A stretch of 64,000 nucleotides of DNA, taken from contig NC_030678.2 of the NCBI RefSeq assembly GCF_000004195.4, positions 31,162,201 to 31,226,200 on the forward strand. The letters are read 5' to 3'. Each line of letters starts with the position of its first letter. Position 1 is the first letter of the stretch. Made by a program: the position numbers and the translations under genes. Shown here piece after piece: positions 13,501-21,721 of this stretch. The stretch comes from Xenopus tropicalis (lineage: Eukaryota > Chordata > Amphibia > Anura > Pipidae). Below the pieces are notes generated by a model, which made no database searches, had not been told where the DNA came from, and was given only the letters and a program-made list of their open reading frames with translations.

Positions 13501-16500
13501 TGTAGTTCCAATACAAACGGAGCCCTTTTAAATATATTGGGACCCCTGCAAAATGTTTCGCCCATACCTCACAGGTGTTATCCTGAGGGACTCCACTTTC
13601 ATCCAAACATTCCTGATTAAGAAAGAAAACCTCAGATCAGCAGAGAATATGATAAAAATGCATCTTTTTCATTTGTTTGTAATTTTCTGCTTACCTCATA
13701 GTTGCAGGGGCTGGTGTTGGTGCTCGCCTGCACTATCAGTTCCTCCTCCTGGTTAGGTCAGAAATAAAGATTTTAAAAATAATTTCATGGCTCCAATAAA
13801 AACTGTTCCCTTTTAAATACATTGCCTGACGCAATGGTTCTGGGTGCAGACCAGGAGGAAGGCTGATGCCAGTGTAGGGTCTAATTCGTGGTCTGTGTTT
13901 TTCTGAAGGCCAAGATCAGCCCCCCTCCCATGTGGCATTAGTCTTAATTTCTGGCCAAGTAGGCGGTGCCTACCTCCTTATCTGCCGTTTCAGCCCTGAA
14001 GGTTAGTGACAGATTGAACGATCTTTCGTGCAACCAATGGTCGCACGAAAGATCGCAGAATTGCCACGTGTGTTGCCACCTTTAGTCTTAGTTTCTTGCC
14101 AAGTAGGCGGTGCCTAACAAATTTCCACCCAAAAGCGAAACCCTAATTTTAAATTCTCTTATAATATCGTTCTATTGTGACCTATTATTTTGTCTTACCT
14201 GACAGATGTTCTCATCAGGGAAGTCTGGAGTCTCCTGAAAGGTAAGAAAAAGATATTGTACATTGTAATATTTCTGTTTTAAAGAAGCTGATATACAGTC
14301 TTGCATAAAATATTGGGTGATTTTTTATTTGCCCGACACAGTGGTACTTATTTACTTATATAGGGTCAATGCCGGGTGTGGTGACACATCAAAAAGCATT
14401 TAGGAACATAGGGTCAGATTCTTTGCCTGTGTTTATCCACAGCCGAGAATCTAGCACCTGTTGCAGGAGCCTATGAGTTAAAATGTATGAGTGTATGTAA
14501 TCGTAGCAACCAATCATATTTTTTTTATTTTCTAATATACACGCTAGAAGAGCGGATAGAAACAGATGCTGACTGGTTGGTATGGGCAACTGCATTTGAG
14601 CAAGTTAGCCTCAGTTACACTATGTTAGTAAATAATTTTTACTGTTGGGTAAATATTATTATTCTTTACAGATACTATTCATGACGCAATGGTTCTGGGT
14701 GCAGACCAGGAAGAAGGCTGATGCCAGTGTAGGGGCTAATTCGTGGCCTGTGTTTTTCTGATGGCCAAGATCAGCCCCCCTCCCATGTGGCATTAGTCTT
14801 AATTTCTGGCCAAGTAGGGGGTGCCTAACAAATTGCCACCCCAAAGCGAAACTCTAATTTGATATTCTCTTATAATATCGTTCTATTGTGACCCTATTAT
14901 TTTCCCTTACCTGACAGATGTTCTCATCAGGGAATTCTTGAGTCTCCTGTTTGAAAAAAGGTAAGAAAAAGATATTACACATAGTAATATTTCTGTTTTT
15001 AAGAAGCTGATATACAGTCTTACATAAAATATAGGGTGATTTTTATTTGCCCGACACAGTGGTACTTATTTACTTATATAGGGTCAATGCCGGATGCGGT
15101 GGCACATCAAAAAGCATTTAGGAACATAGAGTCGGATTCTTTGCCTGTGTTTATCCACAGCCGAGAATCTAGCACCTGTGGCAGGAGCCTATGAGTTAAA
15201 ATGTATGAGTGTATGTAATCGTAGCAACCAATCATATTTTTTTTATTTTCTAATTTATACACGCTAGAAGACCGGTAAGAAACAGATGCTGACTGGTTAA
15301 CTGAGGCTAACTAGCTCGAATTCAGTTGCCTACTCCAAACTATGTTAGTAATAATTTTCACGGTTGGGTAAATATTATTATTATTATTATCCTTTACAGA
15401 TACTATTCATGACCCCTGTAGCTCCAATACAAACTGAGCCCTTTTAAATACATTGGGACCCCTGCAAAATGTTTGGCCCTTACCTCACAGGTGTTATCCT
15501 GAGGGACTCCGCTGTCATCCAAACATTCCTGGTTAAGAAAGAAAACCTCAGATCAGCAGAGAATATGATAAAAATGAATCTTTTTCATTTGATTGTAATT
15601 TTCTGCTTACCTCATAGTGGCAGGGGCTGGTGTTGCTGCTCGCCTGCACTATCCGTTCCTCCTCCTGGTTAAGTCAGAAAAAAAGATTTTAAAAATAATT
15701 TCATGGCTCCAATAAAAACTGAGCCCTTTTAAATAAATTGCCTGACGCAATGGTTCTGGGTGCAGACCAGGAAGAAGGCTGATGCCTTAATTTCTGGCCA
15801 AGTAGGCCGTTCCTAACAAATTGCCACCCCCAAAGTGAATCTGCATTTGATATTGTGACCCTATTATTTTGTCTTACCTGACAGATGTTCTCATCAGGGT
15901 TTTCGGGAGTCTCCTGATTGAATAAAGGTAAGAAAAAGATATTGTACATTGTAATTTTTCTGTTTTAAAGAAGCTGATATACTGTCTTGCTTAAAATATA
16001 GGGTGATTTTTATTTGCCCGACACAGTGGTACTTATTTACTTATATAGGGTGAATGCCGGATGCGGTGACACATCAAAAAGCATTTAGGAACATAGAGTC
16101 GGATTCTTTGCCTGTGTTTATCCACAGCCGAGAATCTAGCACGTGTGTCAGGAGCCTATGAGTTAAAATGTATGAGTGTATGTAATCGTAGCCACCAATC
16201 ATATTTTTTTTATTTTCTAATTTATACACGCTAGAAGACCGGTAAGAAACAGATGCTGACTGGTTGGTATGGGCAACTCCATTTGAGCAAGTTAGCCTCA
16301 GTTACACTATGTTAGTAAATAATTTTTACTGTTGGGTAAATATTATTATTTTTACAGATACTATTCATGACCCCTGTAGCTCCAATACAAACGGAGCCCT
16401 TTTAAATATATTGGGACCCCTGCAAAATGTTTCGCCCATACCTCACAGGTGTTATCCTGAGGGTCTCCACTTTCATCCAAACATTCCTGATTAAGAAAGA

Positions 16501-19500
16501 AAACCTCAGATCAGCAGAGAATATGATAAAAATGCATCTTTTTCATTTGTTTGTAATTTTCTGCTTACCTCATAGTTGCAGGGGCTGGTGTTGGTGCTCG
16601 CCTGTACTATCAGTTCCTCCTCCTGGTTAGGTCAGAAATAAAGATTTTAAAAATAATTTCATGGCTCCAATAAAAACTGTTCCCTTTTAAATACATTGCC
16701 TGACACAATGGTTCTGGGTGCAGACCAGGAAGAAGGCTGATGCCAGTGTAGGGTCTAATTCGTGGTCTGTGTTTTTATGAAGGCCAAGATCAGCCCCCCT
16801 CCCATGTGGCATTAGTCTTAATTTCTGGCCAAGTAGGCGGTGCCTACCTCCTTATCTACCTCCTTATCTGCCATTTCAGCCCTGAAGGTTAGTAGCAGAT
16901 TGAACGATCTTTCGTGCAACCAATGGTCGCACGAAAGATCGCAGAATCGCCACGTGTGTTGCCACCTTTAGTCTTAGTTTCTTGCTAAGTAGGCGGTGCC
17001 TAACAAATTTCCACCCAAAAGCGAAACCCTAATTTTAAATTCTCTTATAATATCGTTCTATTGTGACCTATTATTTTGTCTTACCTGACAGATGTTCTCA
17101 TCAGGGAAGTCTGGAGTCTCCTGTTTGAAAAAAGGTAAGAAAAAGATATTACTCATAGTAATATTTCTGTTTTTAAGAAGCTGATATACAGTCTTGTATA
17201 AAATATAGGGTGATTTTTATATGCCCGACACAGTGGTACTTATTTACTTATAAAAGCATTTAGGAACATAGAGTCAGATTCTTTGCCTGTGTTTATCCAC
17301 AGCCGAGAATCTAGCACGTGTGTCAGGAGCCTATGATTTAAAATGTATGCGTGTATGTAATCGTAGCAACCAATCAAATTTTTTTCATTTTCTAATTTAT
17401 ACACGCTAGAAGAGCGGTAAGAAACAGATGCTGACTGGTTGGTATGGGCAACTGCATTTGAGCAAGTTAGCCTCAGTTACACTGTTAGTAAATCAGTTTC
17501 ACTGTTGGGGAAATATTATTATTATTATCCTTTACAGATACTATTCATGACCCCTGCAGCTCCAATACAAACTGAGCCCTTTTAAATACATTGGGACCCC
17601 TGCAAAATGTTTGGCCCATACCTCACAGGTGTTATCCTGAGGGTCTCCACTTTCATCCAAACATTCCTGTTTAAGAAAGAAAACCTCAGATCAGCAGAGA
17701 ATATGATAAAAATGCATCTTTTTTATTCATTTGTAATTTTCTGCTTACCTGGTAGTTGCAGGGGCTGGTGTTCTCCTGCACTATCAGTTCTTCCTCCTTG
17801 TTAAGTCAGAAAGAAAGATTTTTAAAAATGATTTCATGGCTCCAATAAAAACTGAGCCCTTTTAAATAAATTGCCTGACGCAATGGTTCTGGATGCAGAC
17901 CAGGAAGAAGGCTGATGCCAGTGTAGGGGCTGATTCTTGGCCTTTGTTTTTCTGATGGCCAAGATCAGCCCCCCTCCCATGTGCCTAACAAATTTCCACC
18001 CCAAAGCGACACTGCAATTTGATATTCTCTTAAAATATCTTTTTCTATTGTGACCCTATTATTTTCCCTTACCTGACAGATGTTATCATCAGGGGATTCT
18101 GGAGTCTTCTGATTGAAAAAAGGTAAGAAAAAGATGTTTTAATATTTCTGTTTTAAAGAAGCTGATATACAGTCTTGCATAAATAAAATATATGTTGATT
18201 TTTATTTGCCCTTCTCATCCCTCTCTTATGCTTACATGGCAGTTGTTTTCAGCCGGCTCCATTTTTTGCACTGGCTCATTCTCCTAAGAGAAATAAAGTT
18301 AGTTATCTAATCAACTTTCTATAACTTTGTAGTTTAGTATCTAAAATGTACCTTGTACAATACAAATTCCCTAAACTTCCGAAAACCAAACCTACTTACC
18401 TGGCAGTTGTTGTTGCCAGGGATTTCTGTTGGTTCCTGGTTAAGAGGTAAAAGTCAAGTTATCAAATCAACTCAGCATTTTAGAAAGGGAAAATAGGTCA
18501 TATGTTATATTAAGGGACTGGTGTTTTATTATTGAATTATTGATAGAATTGAAGAATTGATACTCACTTGGCAAACGAAGTTGCCAGATCCAACAGATGG
18601 TTCCTGGTGAAGAGAGAAAAATTGATCAGAGCCATGGATATCTACTAAATTGGGGGGAGGAGGCAGTGCTATAACTATTGTATGCTCACATCCATATGTG
18701 GATGGAAATAACATTTATATCACAAGTTATACGGGTACGGGTTTATTGTTATTTATAGTTAGCTATTTGCAAACCATATTAAATGGTAAATTCTGTTAAT
18801 GTCAACACAACATCTAGAAAGAAGCTAATAACATAAGGAATCTATGATACCATCTCCTTAACTGCTTACCAGGCAGATGAATGGGTTGGGCTCTTCCGTG
18901 GGCTCCTCCTGGTTGAGTGAAAAAAGTTGACGTTACTTTATGGCAGGGATCCCCAACATTTCATACACATGAGCCACATTTAAATGAAAAAAAGTGTTGG
19001 GGAGCAACAAAAGCATGAAAAAGGTTCCTGGGGGTAGAAATAAGGGCTATAATTGGCTACTTAATAGTCCCTATGTGAACTGGCAGCCTTCAGAAGGCTC
19101 TCTTTGGCATTATACTTGGTTTTTATGCAACCAAAACCTGCCTCCTTACCAGGAATTCAAAAATAGCTACCTGGTTTGGGGGCACTGAGAGCAACATCCC
19201 AGGGGTTGGGGAGCAACATTTTGCTCAGGAGCCACTGGTTGGGGATCACTGCTTTATGGAATAGAAGGCCTATTAGCCAATGCAAGTTATCGCTAAAGGT
19301 GAATGTTTAGTCTCACAAAAAGATGCTTTTGATGACATATAAATAATATGTATAAATAAATCCGTGTCAGGGTCAGTGTAGGGATTCATTGTGATAATAA
19401 TGCAAAGACTAAAGGCCTCCTTTGCGAGGAGATAAAAGTATATTTCATTAATCAACAATATTATTTTTTATACCTGTAGGGCACATTCCTCCAGCCATCA

Positions 19501-20960
19501 GGTGCTTACGCAATATGACAATGTTTTGGAACAGTCAATAGACTGTACCTAGTAGCCAATCAGATATGTTTCTACTGCCTAGTTTTGAATATTCATACAC
19601 TGCTTAGTTTATAATTTAGTCGAGGGGGTCTGCCAGTCAGTTATAACATTATCAGGGAAGTATCCATTATCTTTAGTGACCCAGTTATACCTAAGTTTCT
19701 AAACTCGGTGACCCTTAGTAGGTCCTGAACATCAACAACGGTTTTTAACAATAAAATCAATTAAGCGCTGTATTATATGGGTCATCTATGGAGATGGTAA
19801 TGGATAATTCTGCAGCTGAATTTCAATATTAAATGGTTTTAAAAGTGAGGAAAGTGACCATTGTTATCAATCAGTGGAAACATTACATTACAAATGTTTA
19901 TTATTCAACGGAGAAATAATAGGGGAATGTGGCCAACTGGGAATACATTGACTTAATCCAGTTTGATTAATATGAATTCAGTATGTATATAGTGCAACCT
20001 CATCAAGGTTATTGTGCATAGAAATCTATAGGCAAGGAAATAACATGGCTTTGATAATGCAAATAGGTAGGAAAATGGAGTTTAGGAAATGATGTTGCTC
20101 AGTTCTCTGCTTACCACGACAGATACAGAGATGTTAGGATCTGTTCGGTCTTGTTTCTTCTGTAATGAAAAAAAAAGGTTTATCACATAAAATAAATCAT
20201 TTAAAGGAGAAGGAAAGGCTAAATCACTTGGGAGTGCCAAAATGTTAGACACCCCCAAGTGACTTTAATCGCTTACCTTTTACCCCGGGCTGGTGCTCCT
20301 GTTAGGAGAAAACCGCACCAGCCCGGGGTACCTGTAGCGAGCGTTTCCTTCTTCCTTCTGTTGTCAAAATCCCTGGGTCGGCGCCTGCGCAGTAGAGTGA
20401 AAAGCCGACTTCTTTGTTAAAGTTCAGCCCTTCGCTCTACTGCGCACGCGCAAGCACGCGATGAAGGAAGAGGAGACGCTCGCTACAGCTACCCCGGGTT
20501 GTGCGGTTTTCTCCTAACAGGGTCAACAGCCCGGGGTAAAAGATACTTAGGCTTTCCTTCTCCTTTAATAAATGATATCATCCAAACGTCCCTTAGTTAA
20601 TAGATAACATCTATATATATAGATAGAAGTATGCTTTTAAAAGTTACAAAAAAAACCAAAAAACCTTTCTATTAGTTTAATTTTCGAGTTTCGGGAAACC
20701 GAATCCAAACCCTATTGAAGAAATACCCAAAAGATATTATTGGAACTGTAATCTGTAGTGTGGGAGTCAGTGACATAATGAAGGATTTGGTAGAAAAACA
20801 AGTAATGTTTGTTATGTCTAATATCGACCAGGGTGGGGGTATGTTTCCTAGGGGGCGAATCAGTGACACCCAGAATGGGGACAAGATGCAAATGGGGCAG
20901 AGTTATGACATCACCGCCCACACCAAGTGAACCTAGTAGTGCAAAAAAATTGATTTTTCA

Positions 20961-21007
<47 letters not shown>

Positions 21008-21173
21008 GTGTTTAGAGATCATCGAGTAACTGAGTTGGACAAGTATGTCTCTCCATGAACTCTTCCACAGAATGAAATATATCATGTTACAGTAGAAAGA
21101 ATGAAATCCTCACCTTGCCGAAGCAACGGAAACAAGACCGGAATCGCTTGAACAGTTTGCGCAACTTGCTCAT
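1501..21173 (-). CDS. Multi-exon STE20-like (pseudo)kinase with N-terminal mini-exon array; C terminus off the left edge
   Basis: Assembled from splice-bounded exons read on the minus strand; every junction is in frame. Order: start exon at 21114-21173, five small exons (20.16-18.24 kb), 37 repeated mini-exons (18108-5410), three linker exons (5232-4170), then seven kinase exons (4045-1501). The kinase part follows the STE20/germinal-centre family: glycine-loop region, helix-C Glu, hinge, HHDIKPGN catalytic loop, MAPE and DIWSLGIAAIEMAEG. The VAIK Lys is Val and DFG is EFG, so ATP/Mg binding is doubtful. Upstream exons encode acidic, Pro- and Cys-containing peptides. Up to about 700 residues precede the kinase, plus about 208 kinase residues seen here. 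All exons from the start to the hinge are phase 0; phase changes first occur after the catalytic-loop exon. The 3' end lies beyond position 1. Closest families by eye are MINK/TNIK/MAP4K4-like kinases, but I cannot name an orthologue. Confidence 0.85.
2059..2177 (-). CDS. Kinase exon: activation segment, EFG and APE
   Basis: 119 nt between acceptor cag (2178-2180) and donor gtattg. It encodes G-EFG-FATFGGKSSSTSGTITYMAPEV and a helix-EF region ending EYDHK. The metal-binding Asp of DFG is Glu. The Ser/Thr-rich activation loop and the MAPE motif are present, but the usual GTPYWMAPE is GTITYMAPE. The two leading nucleotides complete a Gly codon with the previous exon (phase 1). Confidence 0.9.
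2286..2376 (-). CDS. Kinase exon: catalytic loop HHDIKPGN
   Basis: 91 nt encoding GLFHLQKKNVIHHDIKPGN and ILITSFGEVKI. The catalytic Asp and the Asn of HRDxxxxN are kept, while the HRD arginine is His. Acceptor ctcag and donor gtaag are clear. The exon ends in phase 1. Confidence 0.92.
2476..2580 (-). CDS. Kinase exon: hinge and helices D/E
   Basis: 35 codons starting IVTEFITGATLQDLIGTSKH, corresponding to the hinge and helix D (family pattern LVMEFCGAGSVTDLI). Acceptor tctag at its 5' side and donor gtaggt. Confidence 0.88.
2818..2949 (-). CDS. Kinase exon: helix C
   Basis: 44 codons. KQKEIQKEVEVLQ is the helix C region with its conserved Glu, followed by MVSGHKNIVDFYGAYY, matching the STE20 pattern HHRNIATYYGAF. 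A Ser/Pro-rich loop (ASRTPSPPEEGLW) precedes the next exon, in the place where STE20 kinases carry a loop ending LW. Donor gtaagga. Confidence 0.92.
3102..3526. mobile_element. TTAA-flanked MITE (T2 type) in kinase intron
   Basis: Starts TTAAAGGAACAGTAACACC and ends with its inverse, ggtgttactgttcctttaa. Almost the whole 425 bp is an inverted repeat around about 3300. TTAA duplications flank it. Confidence 0.85.
3697..3753 (-). CDS. Kinase exon: beta-3 strand with VAIV in place of VAIK
   Basis: 19 codons, GWHLNRRMEVAIVILKDQE. The beta-3 strand is recognisable, but the lysine that normally contacts ATP phosphates is Val. The Lys three residues later is out of register. Acceptor tacag, donor gtaatg. 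Confidence 0.88.
3980..4045 (-). CDS. Kinase exon: start of domain, glycine-loop region
   Basis: 22 codons, EPGRYFRLGKPIGEDPNGV plus IYT. The sequence GEDPNGVIY sits where GxGxxGxVY is expected and keeps only the first and third Gly. Acceptor ttcag, donor gtaagat. Confidence 0.85.
4170..4205 (-). CDS. Linker exon before kinase domain
   Basis: 12 codons, GNNTISLAEKYP, phase 0. Acceptor ctcag behind a pyrimidine tract and a perfect gtaagt donor. Confidence 0.78.
4644..4712 (-). CDS. Linker exon
   Basis: 23 codons beginning ESGTTTCRPKISQRQRVEPP, phase 0. Acceptor tcacag, donor gtgggt. Basic in contrast to the acidic exons before it. One Cys. Confidence 0.72.
5149..5232 (-). CDS. Linker exon
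   Basis: 28 codons beginning ASPTETGTNTSQEESSVLSE and ending VKDLKE, phase 0. Acceptor accag is good; the donor gtttga is weak. The frame is open throughout and fits both neighbours. Confidence 0.68.
5410..5860 (-). CDS. Array unit 13 (last): exons C0 5828-5860, B0 5539-5592, A0 5410-5454
   Basis: The most diverged unit. C0 encodes TPENPDENICQ; B0 EEERIVQASADTSPCHYQ; A0 ETLEESDDPQPEICE. The normal acceptor of C0 is gone: about 80 bp between gagtc and cttgctt have been deleted, leaving a new AG (gcaag) that gives a 33-nt exon, still a multiple of three but with a poor pyrimidine tract. B0 and A0 have normal accag acceptors and gtaagc/gtaacc donors. Confidence 0.75.
6323..6847 (-). CDS. Array unit 12 (type Y): C1 6812-6847, B1 6450-6503, A1 6323-6367
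   Basis: C1 ETQEFPDENICQ, B1 EEELIVQASSKSSPCHYE, A1 ESLDDSGVPQDNTCE. In A1 the first Cys is Ser and the acceptor is ctag rather than ccag. All exons phase 0, with donors gtaagg, gtaagc and gtatgg. Confidence 0.85.
7382..7811 (-). CDS. Array unit 11 (type Z): C2 7776-7811, B2 7509-7562, A2 7382-7426
   Basis: C2 ETPENPDENICQ, B2 EEERIVQASSNTNPCHYE, A2 ECFDDSGDPQDNTCE. Clear CAG acceptors and gtaag donors. The unit sits about 2.02 kb from its closest copy, unit 9. Confidence 0.87.
8341..8865 (-). CDS. Array unit 10 (type Y): C3 8830-8865, B3 8468-8521, A3 8341-8385
   Basis: C3 ETQEFPDENICQ, B3 EEELIVQASSKSSPCHYE, A3 ECLDESGDPQDNTCE. B3 acceptor is caccag. C3 and B3 encode the same peptides as unit 12, 2.02 kb away. 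Confidence 0.87.
9403..9832 (-). CDS. Array unit 9 (type Z): C4 9797-9832, B4 9530-9583, A4 9403-9447
   Basis: C4 ETPENPDENICQ, B4 EEERIVQASSNTSPCHYE, A4 ECLDDSGVPQDNTCE. Intact acceptors and donors; all phase 0. Confidence 0.87.
10362..11028 (-). CDS. Array unit 8 (type X, with MITE in intron): C5 10993-11028, B5 10489-10542, A5 10362-10406
   Basis: C5 ETPDFPDENICQ, B5 EEERIVQASTNTSPCNYE, A5 ECLDESRDPQDNTCE. The C5/B5 intron holds a MITE remnant (about 10766-10890). C5 has a shortened acceptor region (acctttcag). Confidence 0.86.
10766..10890. mobile_element. MITE remnant in array intron (copy 1 of 3)
   Basis: Contains cgatctttcgtgc...gcacgaaagatcg, a hairpin also seen at 13972-14096, 16846-16975 and 44560-44600. 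It inserted once and was then copied with the X-type array unit. Confidence 0.7.
11550..12074 (-). CDS. Array unit 7 (type Y): C6 12039-12074, B6 11677-11730, A6 11550-11594
   Basis: C6 ETQEFPDENICQ, B6 EEELIVQASSKSSPCHYE, A6 ECLDESGDPQDNTCE; same peptides as unit 10. Confidence 0.87.
12609..13038 (-). CDS. Array unit 6 (type Z): C7 13003-13038, B7 12736-12789, A7 12609-12653
   Basis: C7 ETPENPDENICQ, B7 EEERIVQASADTSPCHYE, A7 ECLDDSGVPQDNTCE. The B7 ASADTS variant is shared with the distant unit 13, which suggests gene conversion or unequal exchange. Confidence 0.87.
13568..14234 (-). CDS. Array unit 5 (type X, with MITE): C8 14199-14234, B8 13695-13748, A8 13568-13612
   Basis: C8 ETPDFPDENICQ, B8 EEELIVQASTNTSPCNYE, A8 ECLDESGVPQDNTCE. 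The same MITE remnant as unit 8 lies at about 13972-14096, exactly one 3.2-kb period away. Confidence 0.87.
13972..14096. mobile_element. MITE remnant in array intron (copy 2 of 3)
   Basis: Near-identical to 10766-10890 and at the same place within unit type X. Confidence 0.7.
14911..14946 (-). CDS. Array unit 4 (type Y, truncated): exon C9 only
   Basis: ETQEFPDENICQ with normal splice sites. The A and B exons of this unit have been removed by a deletion joining at about 14684 (attcatgac fused to gcaatggttctgg, with tgac microhomology). Because every exon is phase 0, the loss does not disturb the frame. Confidence 0.85.
15484..15913 (-). CDS. Array unit 3 (type Z): C10 15878-15913, B9 15611-15664, A9 15484-15528
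   Basis: C10 ETPENPDENICQ, B9 EEERIVQASSNTSPCHYE, A9 ECLDDSGVPQDNTCE; same peptides as unit 9. Confidence 0.87.
16442..17120 (-). CDS. Array unit 2 (type X, with MITE): C11 17085-17120, B10 16569-16622, A10 16442-16486
   Basis: C11 ETPDFPDENICQ, B10 EEELIVQASTNTSPCNYE, A10 ECLDESGDPQDNTCE. The MITE remnant lies at about 16846-16975 in the C11/B10 intron. Confidence 0.87.
16846..16975. mobile_element. MITE remnant in array intron (copy 3 of 3)
   Basis: As the other two copies, with a short local duplication (ctacctccttat repeated). Confidence 0.7.
17622..18108 (-). CDS. Array unit 1 (first, diverged): C12 18073-18108, B11 17749-17796, A11 17622-17666
   Basis: C12 KTPESPDDNICQ, B11 EEELIVQENTSPCNYQ, A11 ECLDESGDPQDNTCE. 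B11 is two codons shorter than other B exons and has an unusual AAG acceptor (aacaag). Its intron and exon sequences are more diverged than those of inner units, as expected at an array edge. Confidence 0.83.
18236..18283 (-). CDS. Small acidic exon upstream of array
   Basis: 16 codons, ENEPVQKMEPAENNCH, phase 0; acceptor cttag, donor gtaagc. It ends NNCH, echoing the N-x-C endings of the array exons. Confidence 0.8.
18400..18435 (-). CDS. Small exon upstream of array
   Basis: 12 codons, EPTEIPGNNNCQ, phase 0; acceptor accag, donor gtaagt. Related to type C by length and by the N-x-C-Q ending. Confidence 0.82.
18568..18603 (-). CDS. Small exon upstream of array
   Basis: 12 codons, EPSVGSGNFVCQ, phase 0; acceptor accag, donor gtgagt. 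Same length and Cys-Gln end as the C type. Confidence 0.82.
18870..18908 (-). CDS. Small exon upstream of array
   Basis: 13 codons, EEPTEEPNPFICL, phase 0; acceptor accag, donor gtaagc. Confidence 0.8.
18944..19251. mobile_element. hAT-type MITE with 8-bp target duplication
   Basis: Ends CAGGGATCCCCAAC and GTTGGGGATCACTG are inverted. The 8-bp direct repeat ctttatgg flanks both sides exactly (18936-18943, 19252-19259). No transposase; 308 bp; lies in a kinase-gene intron. Confidence 0.92.
20115..20159 (-). CDS. Second coding exon
   Basis: 15 codons, KKQDRTDPNISVSVV, phase 0; acceptor tacag after a long T tract, donor gtaagc. Links the basic N terminus to the acidic modules. Confidence 0.75.
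20201..20568. mobile_element. TTAA-flanked MITE with long inverted repeats (copy 1)
   Basis: Starts TTAAAGGAGAAGGAAAGGCT and ends with its inverse. Internal GC-rich inverted segments include ccgggctggtg and tactgcgc. A second copy is at 32798-33180. Confidence 0.9.
20813..20930. repeat. Dispersed repeat, copy 1
   Basis: About 118 bp (gaccagggtgggggtatgtttcctag to cacaccaagtgaa) also present at 32213-32332 with a few changes. No coding. Confidence 0.85.
20963..21004. repeat. (TA)n microsatellite
   Basis: About 20 uninterrupted AT dinucleotides. Confidence 0.97.
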
Positions 21174-21192
21174 CGCTCACTCGAAATTCTTT
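21114..21192 (-). CDS. First coding exon with start codon (ATG at 21171-21173)
   Basis: After 19 nt of leader the ATG opens MSKLRKLFKRFRSCFRCFGK, ending exactly at donor gtgagg. Acceptor catag at its 5' side. The peptide has nine Lys/Arg and two Cys in 20 residues. This would suit a membrane-binding basic or palmitoylated segment (inference). No other in-frame ATG precedes it in the exon. Confidence 0.75.
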
Positions 21193-21721
21193 CTATGGAG
21201 GCAAAAAGAAAAACATCATTTTAGTCATTCCTAGTACTGTGTTCTATGTACAATTCTTGCTTATAATATATGTAAGAACCATGGGGAGCCCTACACTAAT
21301 GTGGTACCTTGCCCCAGTGCTGGTAAATAAGTTGAGTAGAAAATCACCGTACCGCACTCAGTGGGGGAATAATTTAAATCAAAATTTAATGAAAAACTAC
21401 ACCAGCTGTGCTCTCGGATTTTTTCATTACATTTTTATTTTTCACAAGTGTTCTGTTGAATGTGGTTATATGTTTTTATATATAGAAAAAAAATTCTGAT
21501 ATGTAGGACGTGCAAAGTTGCCTGTGCGAGGAACCTTGTGCGACTTGGTTAAACCAAAGCCAAGTCACATGGCCTTTTTACCAGCAATACATATTGTTGC
21601 TGTTTGAAAGGCATTTAGGAGAAATTAGTTGCGGGCGACTAAATATCTCCGTTGGACATCAGCCTTAGGCCACACAGTACCAGCATTAAAAAACAGGAAA
21701 AAAATAAAATAAAAAATTGTA

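Noticed and set aside
7367..17804. Repeated plus-strand frames of about 67 codons starting MF(G/R)PYLTGVIL
   Set aside because: They are antisense to exon A/B and their introns, and carry no splice or family support. They recur only because the array recurs.
5410..18108. CRISPR-like or satellite array
   Set aside because: The repeats are about 1 kb with conserved splice-bounded coding pieces, not short repeats with unique spacers. The genome is eukaryotic.
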